Assembly (NCBI GenBank): GCA_002840405.1
Contig: PHAR01000001.1
Location: 200,384-264,383 of the forward strand
Source of the DNA: Deltaproteobacteria bacterium HGW-Deltaproteobacteria-8
GTDB taxonomy: Bacteria; Desulfobacterota; Desulfovibrionia; Desulfovibrionales; Desulfovibrionaceae
DNA: 64,000 nucleotides
Direction of reading: 5' to 3'
Shown in pieces: positions 40,869 to 48,253 of the stretch (the first letter of the stretch is position 1; each line of letters begins with the position of its first letter). The notes beneath the pieces are model-generated. The model did not search any database. It was given only the letters and a program-made list of their open reading frames with translations, and was not told the DNA's origin. Position numbers and translations under genes: made by a program.

Positions 40869-41183
40869 CTATGCTCCAATCATCCTCATGGAGATTTCCA
40901 TGTCGAAGACCAGCTTATCCAAGAGAGCGCCCAGGATCTGCACGGTCACGATGACCACCACGGGCGAGAGGTCCATGCCGCCGATGACGACGAACGGCAG
41001 CAGGCGGCGGATGCGCGCATACACCGGGTCGGTGATGCTGCGCAGGAAACGGACGATGGGGTTGTAGGGGTCCGGGTTCACCCAGCTCAAAAGCGCCGAG
41101 ATGATGACCACCCACATGTACAGAGTGAGAAGCGTCGAAGCCAGCTGCACCAGCTTCACCAGAATGATCGTGAAATAGGACAT
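40869..41183 (-). CDS. YggT-family membrane protein
   Basis: A 104-residue integral membrane protein of the YggT family with two hydrophobic stretches (about 8-30 and 68-92) and the conserved loop SWVNPDPYNPIVRFLRSITDP. Homologues are linked to envelope or osmotic adaptation, but the mechanism is unknown. ATG 41183 follows GGAGG. It begins the yggT-divIVA-yggU-ydcH-ilvBNC run. Confidence 0.9.
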   Translation of the reverse strand: MSYFTIILVKLVQLASTLLTLYMWVVIISALLSWVNPDPYNPIVRFLRSITDPVYARIRRLLPFVVIGGMDLSPVVVIVTVQILGALLDKLVFDMEISMRMIGA

Positions 41184-41263
41184 CAAACCTCCGCACCAGG
41201 GCAGCCTGAAAGCGCCGGGCTACCCTCCGTGTGCACTTGTTGTGGCATACCGAACGGCAAGAA

Positions 41264-41953
41264 TCAAGTCCCTTGCATACCTGCGGCAATCTCCGGCCAG
41301 GCGCGCTGCAAGGACGACAGCAGGGTCCCGAAATCGGGAATGTGGAGGTCGGCGTCGAGCTCGAGGTTCTTGAACGCCCAGAAGGGAACGCCGGAGTTCC
41401 TGGCGGTGTGCTCGTCCACGTCCGAGTCGCCGAGAAAGGCCACCTCGCCCGCGCCAAGGCCCCAGGCGTCGAGAATGGCGAGCATGCCCCCAGGATCGGG
41501 CTTTGGCTTGGGCGCGATGCCAGCGGTCATCACCGGGTCGAAGAACCCGTGCAGGCCCACTGCCTCGAAGACCATGTCCGTGGTGTCGGTGCGGTTGGTG
41601 TTGACCCCGAGCTTGAATCCCGCGGCCTTGAGCCAGGAGAGCAGCCGACAAACCCCGGGCTCACGCCGCAGAAAGGGCAGGATGCTCCGGTAGTCCACCT
41701 GCTTGCGGTACTCCATGGCCGTCTCGTAGTGCTCCGGCGGCACGATGCGCTGCAGCGAGTTGAAGACGTTCTGGGTGTGGGTGTACATCTCCTCTTCGGG
41801 ATTCATAGGCGGCAGGCCGAAGCGCGTGCGGAAGGTGTTGTAGTAGGCGGTGTTGGCCAGGTAGGAGTCGATGAGCACGCCGTCGCAGTCGAAGATGAAG
41901 CCCCGGACCCCGCGCAGGAACGCCGGGGCAAGCTGGTCCGTGAGCACCAGCAT
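41264..41953 (-). CDS. HAD-family phosphatase (phosphoglycolate-phosphatase-like)
   Basis: A 229-residue haloacid-dehalogenase-type hydrolase. The four motifs are present: I FDCDGVLIDS (nucleophile Asp23), II VNTNRT (Thr in place of the usual Ser), III Lys in KPKPDP, IV LGDSDVD. A helical cap lies between I and II. The substrate is a phosphorylated metabolite that cannot be told from sequence. It follows the 275-aa unknown by 3 bases, so the two are co-transcribed. Confidence 0.88.
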   Translation of the reverse strand: MLVLTDQLAPAFLRGVRGFIFDCDGVLIDSYLANTAYYNTFRTRFGLPPMNPEEEMYTHTQNVFNSLQRIVPPEHYETAMEYRKQVDYRSILPFLRREPGVCRLLSWLKAAGFKLGVNTNRTDTTDMVFEAVGLHGFFDPVMTAGIAPKPKPDPGGMLAILDAWGLGAGEVAFLGDSDVDEHTARNSGVPFWAFKNLELDADLHIPDFGTLLSSLQRAWPEIAAGMQGT

Positions 41954-41956
41954 GGG

Positions 41957-42784
41957 CTACGCGCCCTTCACGGCGGAGGCGATGCAGGCCAGGCGCACCG
42001 GGACGTCGAGCCAGGGCCGGGCTGCAGGGCAGCGGTCCAGGCCGGACAGGCGCCAGGCCGGAGCCTCGAACACGCCGCCGGTCTCGGGCACGCCTGCCTC
42101 GCGCAGGGTCTGGGCGATGGCCGCGTCCGCCGTCACCAGGTCCTGGCCGGGCGCAAGCACCGCAAAGGCCTCCAGGATGCGCCGCCAGGGCAGCGCCTCG
42201 CCGTAGCTGTCGGGCAGGCTCAGGCCGGAGAGCATCGTGCCCATGGCCATGGCGTCGCCGTCGGCTTCGTCGCCCGCTTCGGCAGCGTCATGCTCGCCCT
42301 CGTCGGCCGGGTGCACGCTCTCACCCAGGCGCGCCCAGGAGTCGCGCAGGCCCAGGTCGATCTGCCGCAGGTCCAGCATGCGCTCCTCCAGGTTCCAGGC
42401 CAGAAGCAGAAGGGTCTGAGCCTGGCGCCGGGCCTCCAGCAGCGGGTCGGCGGGAGCCTCGGGCTTGCCCTTAGCGTTGGCGATGCTGCGCTCGACCTCA
42501 GCCAGCACCAGCCGCCCGCTCTCCGGGGCCAGGGCCTGGGCCTGCTGCAGCAGGCCATGCACGGCGATGTCGCGGGGATTGGCCACGGATTCGCCGAAAC
42601 GCATGGTGTCGGCCAGGATGGCCTTGGCCAGGCGGCGGTCAAAGGGGGCGTTCTCGGGCAGCACATAGTCCGGGCTGTTCGGGTTGGCCAGGCCCGGATC
42701 AAGGAAGCGCACTCCTTCGGGAAGGGCCTGGCGCTCGTTGTCTGGCAGAAGGTCCGGGTGCAGATGCGGAAAATACAGCGTCAT
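41957..42784 (-). CDS. Uncharacterised 275-aa protein
   Basis: No family recognised. It starts MTLYFPHLHPDLLPDNER and is helical and acidic through 90-190, with a strong Glu/Ala-rich segment (GEHDAAEAGDEADGDAM). No signal peptide or transmembrane helix. ATG 42784 has GGAG eight bases upstream. It lies 3 bases before the HAD gene and 20 after the 128-aa cysteine-rich gene; the three probably form an operon. Confidence 0.65.
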   Translation of the reverse strand: MTLYFPHLHPDLLPDNERQALPEGVRFLDPGLANPNSPDYVLPENAPFDRRLAKAILADTMRFGESVANPRDIAVHGLLQQAQALAPESGRLVLAEVERSIANAKGKPEAPADPLLEARRQAQTLLLLAWNLEERMLDLRQIDLGLRDSWARLGESVHPADEGEHDAAEAGDEADGDAMAMGTMLSGLSLPDSYGEALPWRRILEAFAVLAPGQDLVTADAAIAQTLREAGVPETGGVFEAPAWRLSGLDRCPAARPWLDVPVRLACIASAVKGA

Positions 42785-42804
42785 GGCGGACTCCAAGGAT
42801 TGTA

Positions 42805-43191
42805 TTAGATGTTCTCACGCAGGCGGAAGCGCTCGCACTGGCCGGCACACTGGGGCAGGCGCAGCAGGCAGATGTCTTCCTGCAGATGGAGGCACTCGGG
42901 CATGGACTCGCCTTCGCCCGGGAGCAGGTCCGGGCAAGGCGCGGACTCCTCGGCCAGGCGCTCGAAGCGCTTGCGCCAGAGCACGCCGAGCTCTGTCTCG
43001 GACAGGCCGAAGTTCTCGGCCCGGTCCAGAAAATCATCGTAGACCGACTCCCAACGGGCCAGCACCAGGCAGCGCCAGGCCGTATGAAAGCCGGGATTCA
43101 GAAGCTCCTCGTAGAGGCAACGGCCCTGCTGGAAGAATCTGCAGCCAATGGCCGGAAAGCGGACCAGCGCCCCGCGCGTCACATCACCCAT
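42805..43191 (-). CDS. Uncharacterised cysteine-rich 128-aa protein
   Basis: I do not recognise this small protein. It carries at least eight cysteines in paired clusters: CRFFQQGRC near 17-25, and a C-terminal run with CLHLQEDIC, then PQCAGQC. The spacing suggests a metal site, perhaps an Fe-S cluster or zinc. It has no signal peptide. GGAGG precedes ATG 43191 by six bases. It heads the run with the 275-aa and HAD genes. Confidence 0.65.
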   Translation of the reverse strand: MGDVTRGALVRFPAIGCRFFQQGRCLYEELLNPGFHTAWRCLVLARWESVYDDFLDRAENFGLSETELGVLWRKRFERLAEESAPCPDLLPGEGESMPECLHLQEDICLLRLPQCAGQCERFRLRENI

Positions 43192-43302
43192 GTGCTGCCT
43201 CCGCGGGCATCTTTAAGCCGCGGCAGGCGTGTTGTAAAGCCGCAGCCGCGCAACCGGCCCGGCGTGCAGGCCCTGCGCTCAACCCGGCAACGTGCCCCGG
43301 CC

Positions 43303-43354
43303 GATTCAACCGGCTGATTCAACCGGCAGATTGACCCGGCAGATTCGGGGGCGT
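43303..43354 (+). repeat. four tandem 13-base repeats upstream of the tatA-like gene
   Basis: GATTCAACCGGCT, GATTCAACCGGCA, GATTGACCCGGCA and a diverged GATTCGGGGGCGT-like unit follow one another without spacing (43303-43315, 43316-43328, 43329-43341, 43342-43354). They lie 27 bases before the tatA start, within its leader. Confidence 0.85.
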
Positions 43355-43380
43355 AATGCCCCGCGAGAGAGAGGTACCCC

Positions 43381-43587
43381 ATGGGCGGAATCACAGGACT
43401 GCTGATCCTTATCATCATCGTGCTCATCTTCACCGGCGCGAACAAGCTGCCTAAACTCGGCGAGGGGCTGGGCCGCACAGTCCGGAACTTCAAGCGTTCC
43501 CTGAGCGAACCGGACGAGGTGGACATCACGCCCAGGGAGCCGGGCAAGGATGGCAAGGGCGACAAGGGCGATCAGCCCAAGAACTAG
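43381..43587 (+). CDS. tatA: TatA/TatE-family twin-arginine translocase component
   Basis: A 68-residue pore-type subunit of the Tat pathway, which exports folded proteins. One N-terminal helix (about 4-20) is followed by the hinge and amphipathic helix (KLPKLGEGLGRTVRNFKRSL), then a charged tail. The hinge reads TG where FG is usual, with Phe one residue earlier. AGAGAGG precedes ATG 43381. No tatB or tatC is adjacent. Confidence 0.85.
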   Translation: MGGITGLLILIIIVLIFTGANKLPKLGEGLGRTVRNFKRSLSEPDEVDITPREPGKDGKGDKGDQPKN

Positions 43588-43598
43588 CAAGGCAGCGG

Positions 43599-44189
43599 CT
43601 ACGGGGTGTGGTTGCCGTTCCCGTTGTACGGAATCATCCTGAAGCCAAGGTTCACGTAGTAGACCCCGGACGTGGTGATGAGCAGGGCCACGGCCCACTC
43701 CAGCAGCACGCGCGTGCCGGGATGGGACACCGCCAGGCTGTGCTCCACCATGACCAGCAGAACGAGCAGGATCTGGGCCAGGGTGGCGCACTTGCTGAAC
43801 CACACCGGCTTGATCCCGCGCTTCACATCCACCCCGGAATATTGCAGCAGCGCCAGCCCGCCCACGATGAAGACATCGCGGCTGACCACCAGCACGGCCA
43901 GCCAGGTGGGTATCCAGTCCTGCAGGGCCAGGCAGATGAAGGACGTGTCCAGCAGGATCTTGTCCGCCAGGGGGTCGAGCATGGCCCCGAAGTTGGAACG
44001 CTGCTTCAGGATGCGCGCCAGCGCCCCGTCCAGGGCATCGGTGAGCCCGGCCAGGGCGAAAAGAATCCAGGCGACGTCAAAGCGCTTGTCCGCGAAGGCC
44101 ATGACAATGCCCGGCGTCAGGAGGATCCGCGACACCGTGAGCATGTTCGGAATGGTCCAGTTGTTCTCGCGCGGTGAGGCTGCTGTCAT
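43599..44189 (-). CDS. CDP-alcohol phosphatidyltransferase family protein (second copy)
   Basis: A 196-residue membrane enzyme with the family motif DALDGALAR...G...DPLADK near 49-75 and four or five hydrophobic helices. It transfers a phosphatidyl group from a CDP-alcohol to an acceptor. Its substrate may be glycerol 3-phosphate (a PgsA isozyme), but other alcohols are possible. GGAG precedes ATG 44189. It is convergent with the tatA-like gene and 18 bases after the exported unknown. Confidence 0.85.
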   Translation of the reverse strand: MTAASPRENNWTIPNMLTVSRILLTPGIVMAFADKRFDVAWILFALAGLTDALDGALARILKQRSNFGAMLDPLADKILLDTSFICLALQDWIPTWLAVLVVSRDVFIVGGLALLQYSGVDVKRGIKPVWFSKCATLAQILLVLLVMVEHSLAVSHPGTRVLLEWAVALLITTSGVYYVNLGFRMIPYNGNGNHTP

Positions 44190-44207
44190 GACGCTCCGCC
44201 AGTTCCC

Positions 44208-45200
44208 TTAGCGCACGGCCGTGAGCTTGCGGCCGGGAAGATATTCCCTGAGGCGCGCGTCAAGGCGCTCCGGGCTGGTCAAACGGGCCGTCCACCGTCC
44301 CGTGCTGTTGCCGGAGCGCATGTCGACCACATCCAGCCGCACCTCGCGCAGGCAGTCGTCCCAGGACGCGAGCGTCTTCGTGAATTCCAGCACCTCGTCC
44401 ACATGGCTGAAGCCGGAGACCTCAATCGGGCTGCCCGCGCCGCCGGGCTGCTGCTCGCGCGCGGAGAAGTATTTCCCCCACAGGTCCAGCCAGAGCAGGG
44501 TCATGTCCTGGCTGTCGGTCACAAAAGAATTGGCGCCAGCATACAGCACAGCCTTGAGATAGCCCTGCGGCACCCGCTCCAGGGTCACCTGCACCGGGGC
44601 CTGGGCCATGCGCGCAAGCCCCTGCAGCGCCAGCAGGTCCGAAAGCGGCTTGAGATCAGCCTCGGCCACGCCCTGGCCCAGGCGCAAAGCGAACACCTTG
44701 GGGTGCCTGGATCCGGCCAAGAGCCCCAGGCGCGACAGCAGCGTGCTGATGGCCGCGCGGTTGACCTCCACATCCATCTCCAGGGTCACGGGCGGCTGCA
44801 AGACCTGATCGGACTCGACACCGGGCTTGGCCGCAGGGGTTTTCTCCACCGGGGCGGACGCCAACGGCTTGGCCGGAGCGACCTCCTGGAAGCTCTGCAC
44901 CAGGGCCGTGGCGCGCGGGGTCAAAAACCGGCGCAGCAACTCGGCCCTGGGCGCAACAAGCGGCGTGGGCAGAATCCGCTGAGCGGTCTGGAACACGGCC
45001 TCGACAAAGGCACGGTCCTGGGCCTGCTGCCGGGCCAGCAACGGTTCCGAGCCGGGGTCGGCCGCAGCGCTCACGCGGATGGGCTCGGCCAGCGCCGGAG
45101 CAAGCAGCCCTGGCGTCAGGCAAAGAAAAGCCGCAAGGGTGAGGCAACGCAGCAAGGCGGGCAGGGGTAACAGTCGAGCAGAATAATCAGGATCGTTCAC
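44208..45200 (-). CDS. Uncharacterised exported protein
   Basis: A 330-residue protein with a signal peptide ending near ...LLAPALA (about residue 39), so it is periplasmic or surface exposed. The mature region opens like DUF2066 proteins (RVSAAADPGSEPLLARQQAQ), but I am unsure of that assignment. A Pro/Ala-rich linker follows (about 120-150). I chose GTG 45200 because GGAGG lies five bases upstream; an ATG at 45224 has none. It precedes the second phosphatidyltransferase by 18 bases. Confidence 0.65.
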   Translation of the reverse strand: MNDPDYSARLLPLPALLRCLTLAAFLCLTPGLLAPALAEPIRVSAAADPGSEPLLARQQAQDRAFVEAVFQTAQRILPTPLVAPRAELLRRFLTPRATALVQSFQEVAPAKPLASAPVEKTPAAKPGVESDQVLQPPVTLEMDVEVNRAAISTLLSRLGLLAGSRHPKVFALRLGQGVAEADLKPLSDLLALQGLARMAQAPVQVTLERVPQGYLKAVLYAGANSFVTDSQDMTLLWLDLWGKYFSAREQQPGGAGSPIEVSGFSHVDEVLEFTKTLASWDDCLREVRLDVVDMRSGNSTGRWTARLTSPERLDARLREYLPGRKLTAVR

Positions 45201-45394
45201 ACAAGCCTCCAGGCCTTGGCGCATGCTGGCGCTCCATACCGCAGCAGGGAACAAAATGAAGCATGCCGAGAGGAAACATGCCAGACCGTACCCTGCCACA
45301 GGGCAACTGGCAAGTGCGCATCTTCACGGAGCTTGCAGCCTGCAGCGCCTTGGGCTAGGACATACGCACGGTGCGAACAAAGCTGGAGGGAGCC

Positions 45395-45886
45395 ATGAAC
45401 CTATACCTGATGCAACACGGCGCATGCCTGCCCCAGGAGGTCAACTCCAACCAGCCGCTCAGCCCGGTGGGCCAAAGCCAGATGATCGCCACGGCCCAGG
45501 CCATGCGCGTCATGGGCCTGTGGTTCGACGCCCTGCTCACCAGCCCGCGCTCCGCCGCGGTGCAGACCTCGCGCATCGTGGCCGAGGGCCTGGGCTACGC
45601 GGCCTCCAGCGTGACGGCCTTCGCCGGACTGGAGCCAGGTGTGAGCATCAAGATCTGCCTGGAGGAGCTGCGCGTCTGCGAGCGCTACCAGTCAGTGTTC
45701 CTCTGCGGCGAGCTGCCCCTCATCGCCGACTTGGCCTCGCACCTGCTCACCAGCGGCCCCAGGCTCTCCCTGGCGCTGGAAGGCGGCGCGCTCCTGGCCA
45801 TCGGCGTCAACAGCCTGAACAGCCGCTCCGGATCCCTGCGCTGGCTGCTGCAAGGCCCGCAGCTGCAGATGATCGCCTCGTCCTGA
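45395..45886 (+). CDS. SixA-like histidine-phosphatase-fold protein with degenerate active site
   Basis: A 163-residue protein with the SixA layout: LYLMQHGACLP at the N-terminus, PLSPVG, then SPRSAAVQTS, then LCGELPLIADLASHLL. The usual RHG reads QHG (Gln7, His8). The Arg of SPxxRAxQT is Ala54. The second catalytic His of the GH motif is Glu106. Only the nucleophile His8 remains, so it may be inactive or act as a binding protein. GGAGGG precedes ATG 45395. It stands alone, convergent with the M24 gene. Confidence 0.8.
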   Translation: MNLYLMQHGACLPQEVNSNQPLSPVGQSQMIATAQAMRVMGLWFDALLTSPRSAAVQTSRIVAEGLGYAASSVTAFAGLEPGVSIKICLEELRVCERYQSVFLCGELPLIADLASHLLTSGPRLSLALEGGALLAIGVNSLNSRSGSLRWLLQGPQLQMIASS

Positions 45887-45947
45887 AAATTCAGCCTAGG
45901 GCCTGCGGCGTGATCATGGCGTCCTGACCGTTTCGGCCCAAAGGGTC

Positions 45948-47171
45948 CTACTCCACGCAGACCATGTCGTAGCGGTCGCCGGTGATGCAGACCGCGCCCG
46001 CGTCCGTGACCTCGAAGGTGTTCTCCACACCCACCATGCCCAGGCCCGGTATGCCGTGCTTGGGCTCCAGGGCGAAGACCTGGCCGCGCTCCACCGGCCG
46101 GTCAAAGCCCTTGGCTATGGCCGGGTAGCCGTCGATGGCCAGGCCGATGCCGTGGCCGAGGAACGGCACCTTGTTTTCGCCCAGGCCCATGAAGCCCTCG
46201 CCAAAGCCCGCCTTGACCGCCCAGGCCGCGCAGTGCGCATAGAGCTCGCTCACCAGCGTGCCGGGCCGCAGATTTTCGGCCAGCCAGGCCTGCACGTCCA
46301 CGCAGAAGCTGTGGGCCGAGGCCACCTCCACAGGTATGCTCCCGGCCTTGCCTGCCCAGTAGGTCTGGGTCTTGTCCGTGTGGTAGCCCTCCAGCTGGAA
46401 GCCTATGTCCAGGCCCAAGGGATGGCCCGGCTGCCAGAGGTGCCCGGCGTAGCCCATGACCGGCGCAGCCGGGTGCTCGCCTCGCAGGCCGAGCGGCCCG
46501 TTGAAACTGCTCGGGTAGTTGCCGGAATCCCCGGCCGACACATGGCCAAGAAATGCCTCCTCACCAAAGGCCGACATGCGCAGGACCCCCTGGTGCCCCA
46601 GCTCGAAGAACACGCCCCAGGCCAGATGCGCGATCGCGCGCTCACTCATGCCCGGCCTGATAAGCCTGGGCAGGATGTCATAGAGCCCCATGTGGTGGCG
46701 CTCGCCGCACAGGCGCATGAGCTGAAGCTCCCACTCGCTCTTGTGGGACTGGGCGATGGCCAAGGCCAGGTCCCCGGACACGAAGCGCAGCGAACTCAGA
46801 CGCGCGGCCAGCATCTCCCCCAGCTGCCAGGTCATCCCGCCCTGGTCCACGGCCACGACCTCCGGGAAGGGCACGCCCGCCTCGGCCGCCAAGTCAGGCA
46901 GGTCCTTGTACGAGCGGTAGCCGACGCAACGGGTCGACGGGGCCTCCAGGGCCGCGCGGGCAATGCCCTTGCGCAGCATGAGCAGGGGCTCGCCCTCAAG
47001 GGGCAGCCACACGCAGCCCATGCCCATGGTGCCGGTGAGGTAGTAGACCTGGGGCCGGTTGAAAACGAGGAGTCCGCCCGCGTCGGGGTTGAGCTCGCGC
47101 AGCAGGCGGCGGCAGCGCGCAAGGCGCAGGGCGAGTTCCTCAACAGGGATGACGGCCAGTGCTTCAAACAT
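45948..47171 (-). CDS. M24-family metallopeptidase (Xaa-Pro aminopeptidase-like)
   Basis: A 407-residue pita-bread-fold peptidase. An N-terminal creatinase-like domain covers about 1-165. The catalytic domain has the five metal ligands: Asp in GLDIGF, Asp in YHTDKTQTY, His in GHGIG, Glu in LEPKHGIPG and Glu in VGVENTF. It likely removes an N-terminal residue before proline or acts on a dipeptide. AAGGAG precedes ATG 47171 by seven bases; the frame open to 47774 is antisense extension. Cytoplasmic. Confidence 0.88.
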   Translation of the reverse strand: MFEALAVIPVEELALRLARCRRLLRELNPDAGGLLVFNRPQVYYLTGTMGMGCVWLPLEGEPLLMLRKGIARAALEAPSTRCVGYRSYKDLPDLAAEAGVPFPEVVAVDQGGMTWQLGEMLAARLSSLRFVSGDLALAIAQSHKSEWELQLMRLCGERHHMGLYDILPRLIRPGMSERAIAHLAWGVFFELGHQGVLRMSAFGEEAFLGHVSAGDSGNYPSSFNGPLGLRGEHPAAPVMGYAGHLWQPGHPLGLDIGFQLEGYHTDKTQTYWAGKAGSIPVEVASAHSFCVDVQAWLAENLRPGTLVSELYAHCAAWAVKAGFGEGFMGLGENKVPFLGHGIGLAIDGYPAIAKGFDRPVERGQVFALEPKHGIPGLGMVGVENTFEVTDAGAVCITGDRYDMVCVE

Positions 47172-47361
47172 TTTGGTGCTCCTTGTCCGGATGTCTGCAG
47201 TCAGTATCCGCTCATTCTCTGGACGTCGTCTGGAGGTATTCCGGTCGCTGTCCGGGCTCGCGGTCCAGGGTCTAGGCATTGCCGACGGAATGGAGTATAT
47301 GCTCACCTGCCGCCCCGGCCACTCATGAGACGGGTCACAGTCCAGGCGGCCAGAGGAAAAC

Positions 47362-47793
47362 ATGCTGTACAGCGACAAAGAGCTAGCCGTCCTCCTCTCC
47401 AAGGTCAAGACCATCGCCGTGGTCGGAGCCAAGGACAAGCCCGGCCAGCCCGTTGACAGGGTGGGCCGGTACCTCATCGACGCGGGCTTCCGCGTCATCC
47501 CCGTGCACCCCAAACGCACCGAGGTCTGGGGCTTGCCCGCGTACCCGACCCTGAACGACATCCCCGAGCCCGTTGACCTGGTGGACCTGTTCCGCGCGGC
47601 AGAGGCCTGCCCGGCCCATGCCGAGGAGTTCCTGCGCCTCTCCCCCCTGCCCTGCTGCTTCTGGATGCAGTCCGGCATCGTGAGCCCGGAGGCCAGGACC
47701 ATACTCTCCGGCCACCAGACGCTTGTCATTGAGGACCGCTGCCTCATGGTGGACCACAGAAACCTTGTGTCCACGGGGTCCGTCCATGCCTGA
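47362..47793 (+). CDS. CoA-binding-domain protein (YccU family)
   Basis: A 143-residue Rossmann-fold protein of the CoA_binding_2 type, with TIAVVGAKDKPGQPVDRVGRY and IPVHPKRTEVWGLPAYPTL. Such stand-alone domains bind CoA or acyl-CoA, with unknown role. GAGGAAAAC precedes ATG 47362. Its stop overlaps the YkgJ-like start by 8 bases, so translation is coupled. Confidence 0.88.
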   Translation: MLYSDKELAVLLSKVKTIAVVGAKDKPGQPVDRVGRYLIDAGFRVIPVHPKRTEVWGLPAYPTLNDIPEPVDLVDLFRAAEACPAHAEEFLRLSPLPCCFWMQSGIVSPEARTILSGHQTLVIEDRCLMVDHRNLVSTGSVHA

Positions 47794-48253
47794 GACCTCC
47801 TTCAACTGCCAGCGCTGCGGCCACTGCTGCCAGGGCGAGGGCGGCATCGTCATGACCGCGCGCGACCGCAAGCGCCTGGCCCGTCACCTGGGCCTGGACA
47901 TCCCGACCATGCTCGCTGGCTGCGCAGAGTCCAGCGGCGACAAGGTCCGCCTGCGCGCGGGCGATGACGGCTACTGCATCTTCTTCCGCCAGGGGCAGGG
48001 CTGCGGCGTGCATCCTGGCCGTCCGGACATCTGCCGCGCCTGGCCCTATTTCCGCGGCAACCTCGTGGACGCCTCCAGCTGGCAGATGATCCAGAGCGAC
48101 TGCCCCGGAGTGAACCCCGAGGCCGGGCATGCGCTTTTCGTCAGCGAGGGCGTGGACTACCTCTACGAGCACGACCTGGTGCACGAGGCCGGACCCGAGA
48201 CGCCCCACGCGCTGGTCCTCGACAAGGCCCTCGTGCGGCGCAAGGGCCAATGA
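47786..48253 (+). CDS. YkgJ-family cysteine-cluster protein
   Basis: A 155-residue protein of the YkgJ (zinc/iron-chelating) family. The cysteine clusters CQRCGHCC near 8-15 and CIFF...GCGVH...CRAWPYF are the diagnostic set. They likely bind a metal or Fe-S cluster; the function is unknown. Start ATG 47786 overlaps the preceding gene by 8 bases, and its stop overlaps the J-domain gene by 4. Confidence 0.88.
   Translation: MPETSFNCQRCGHCCQGEGGIVMTARDRKRLARHLGLDIPTMLAGCAESSGDKVRLRAGDDGYCIFFRQGQGCGVHPGRPDICRAWPYFRGNLVDASSWQMIQSDCPGVNPEAGHALFVSEGVDYLYEHDLVHEAGPETPHALVLDKALVRRKGQ

Noticed and set aside
43303-43354. CRISPR-like array
   Set aside because: The units abut without spacers and are only 13 bases long; no cas gene is present.
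47172-47774. N-terminal extension of the M24 peptidase frame
   Set aside because: AAGGAG lies directly before ATG 47171, and the extension is antisense to the CoA-binding gene.
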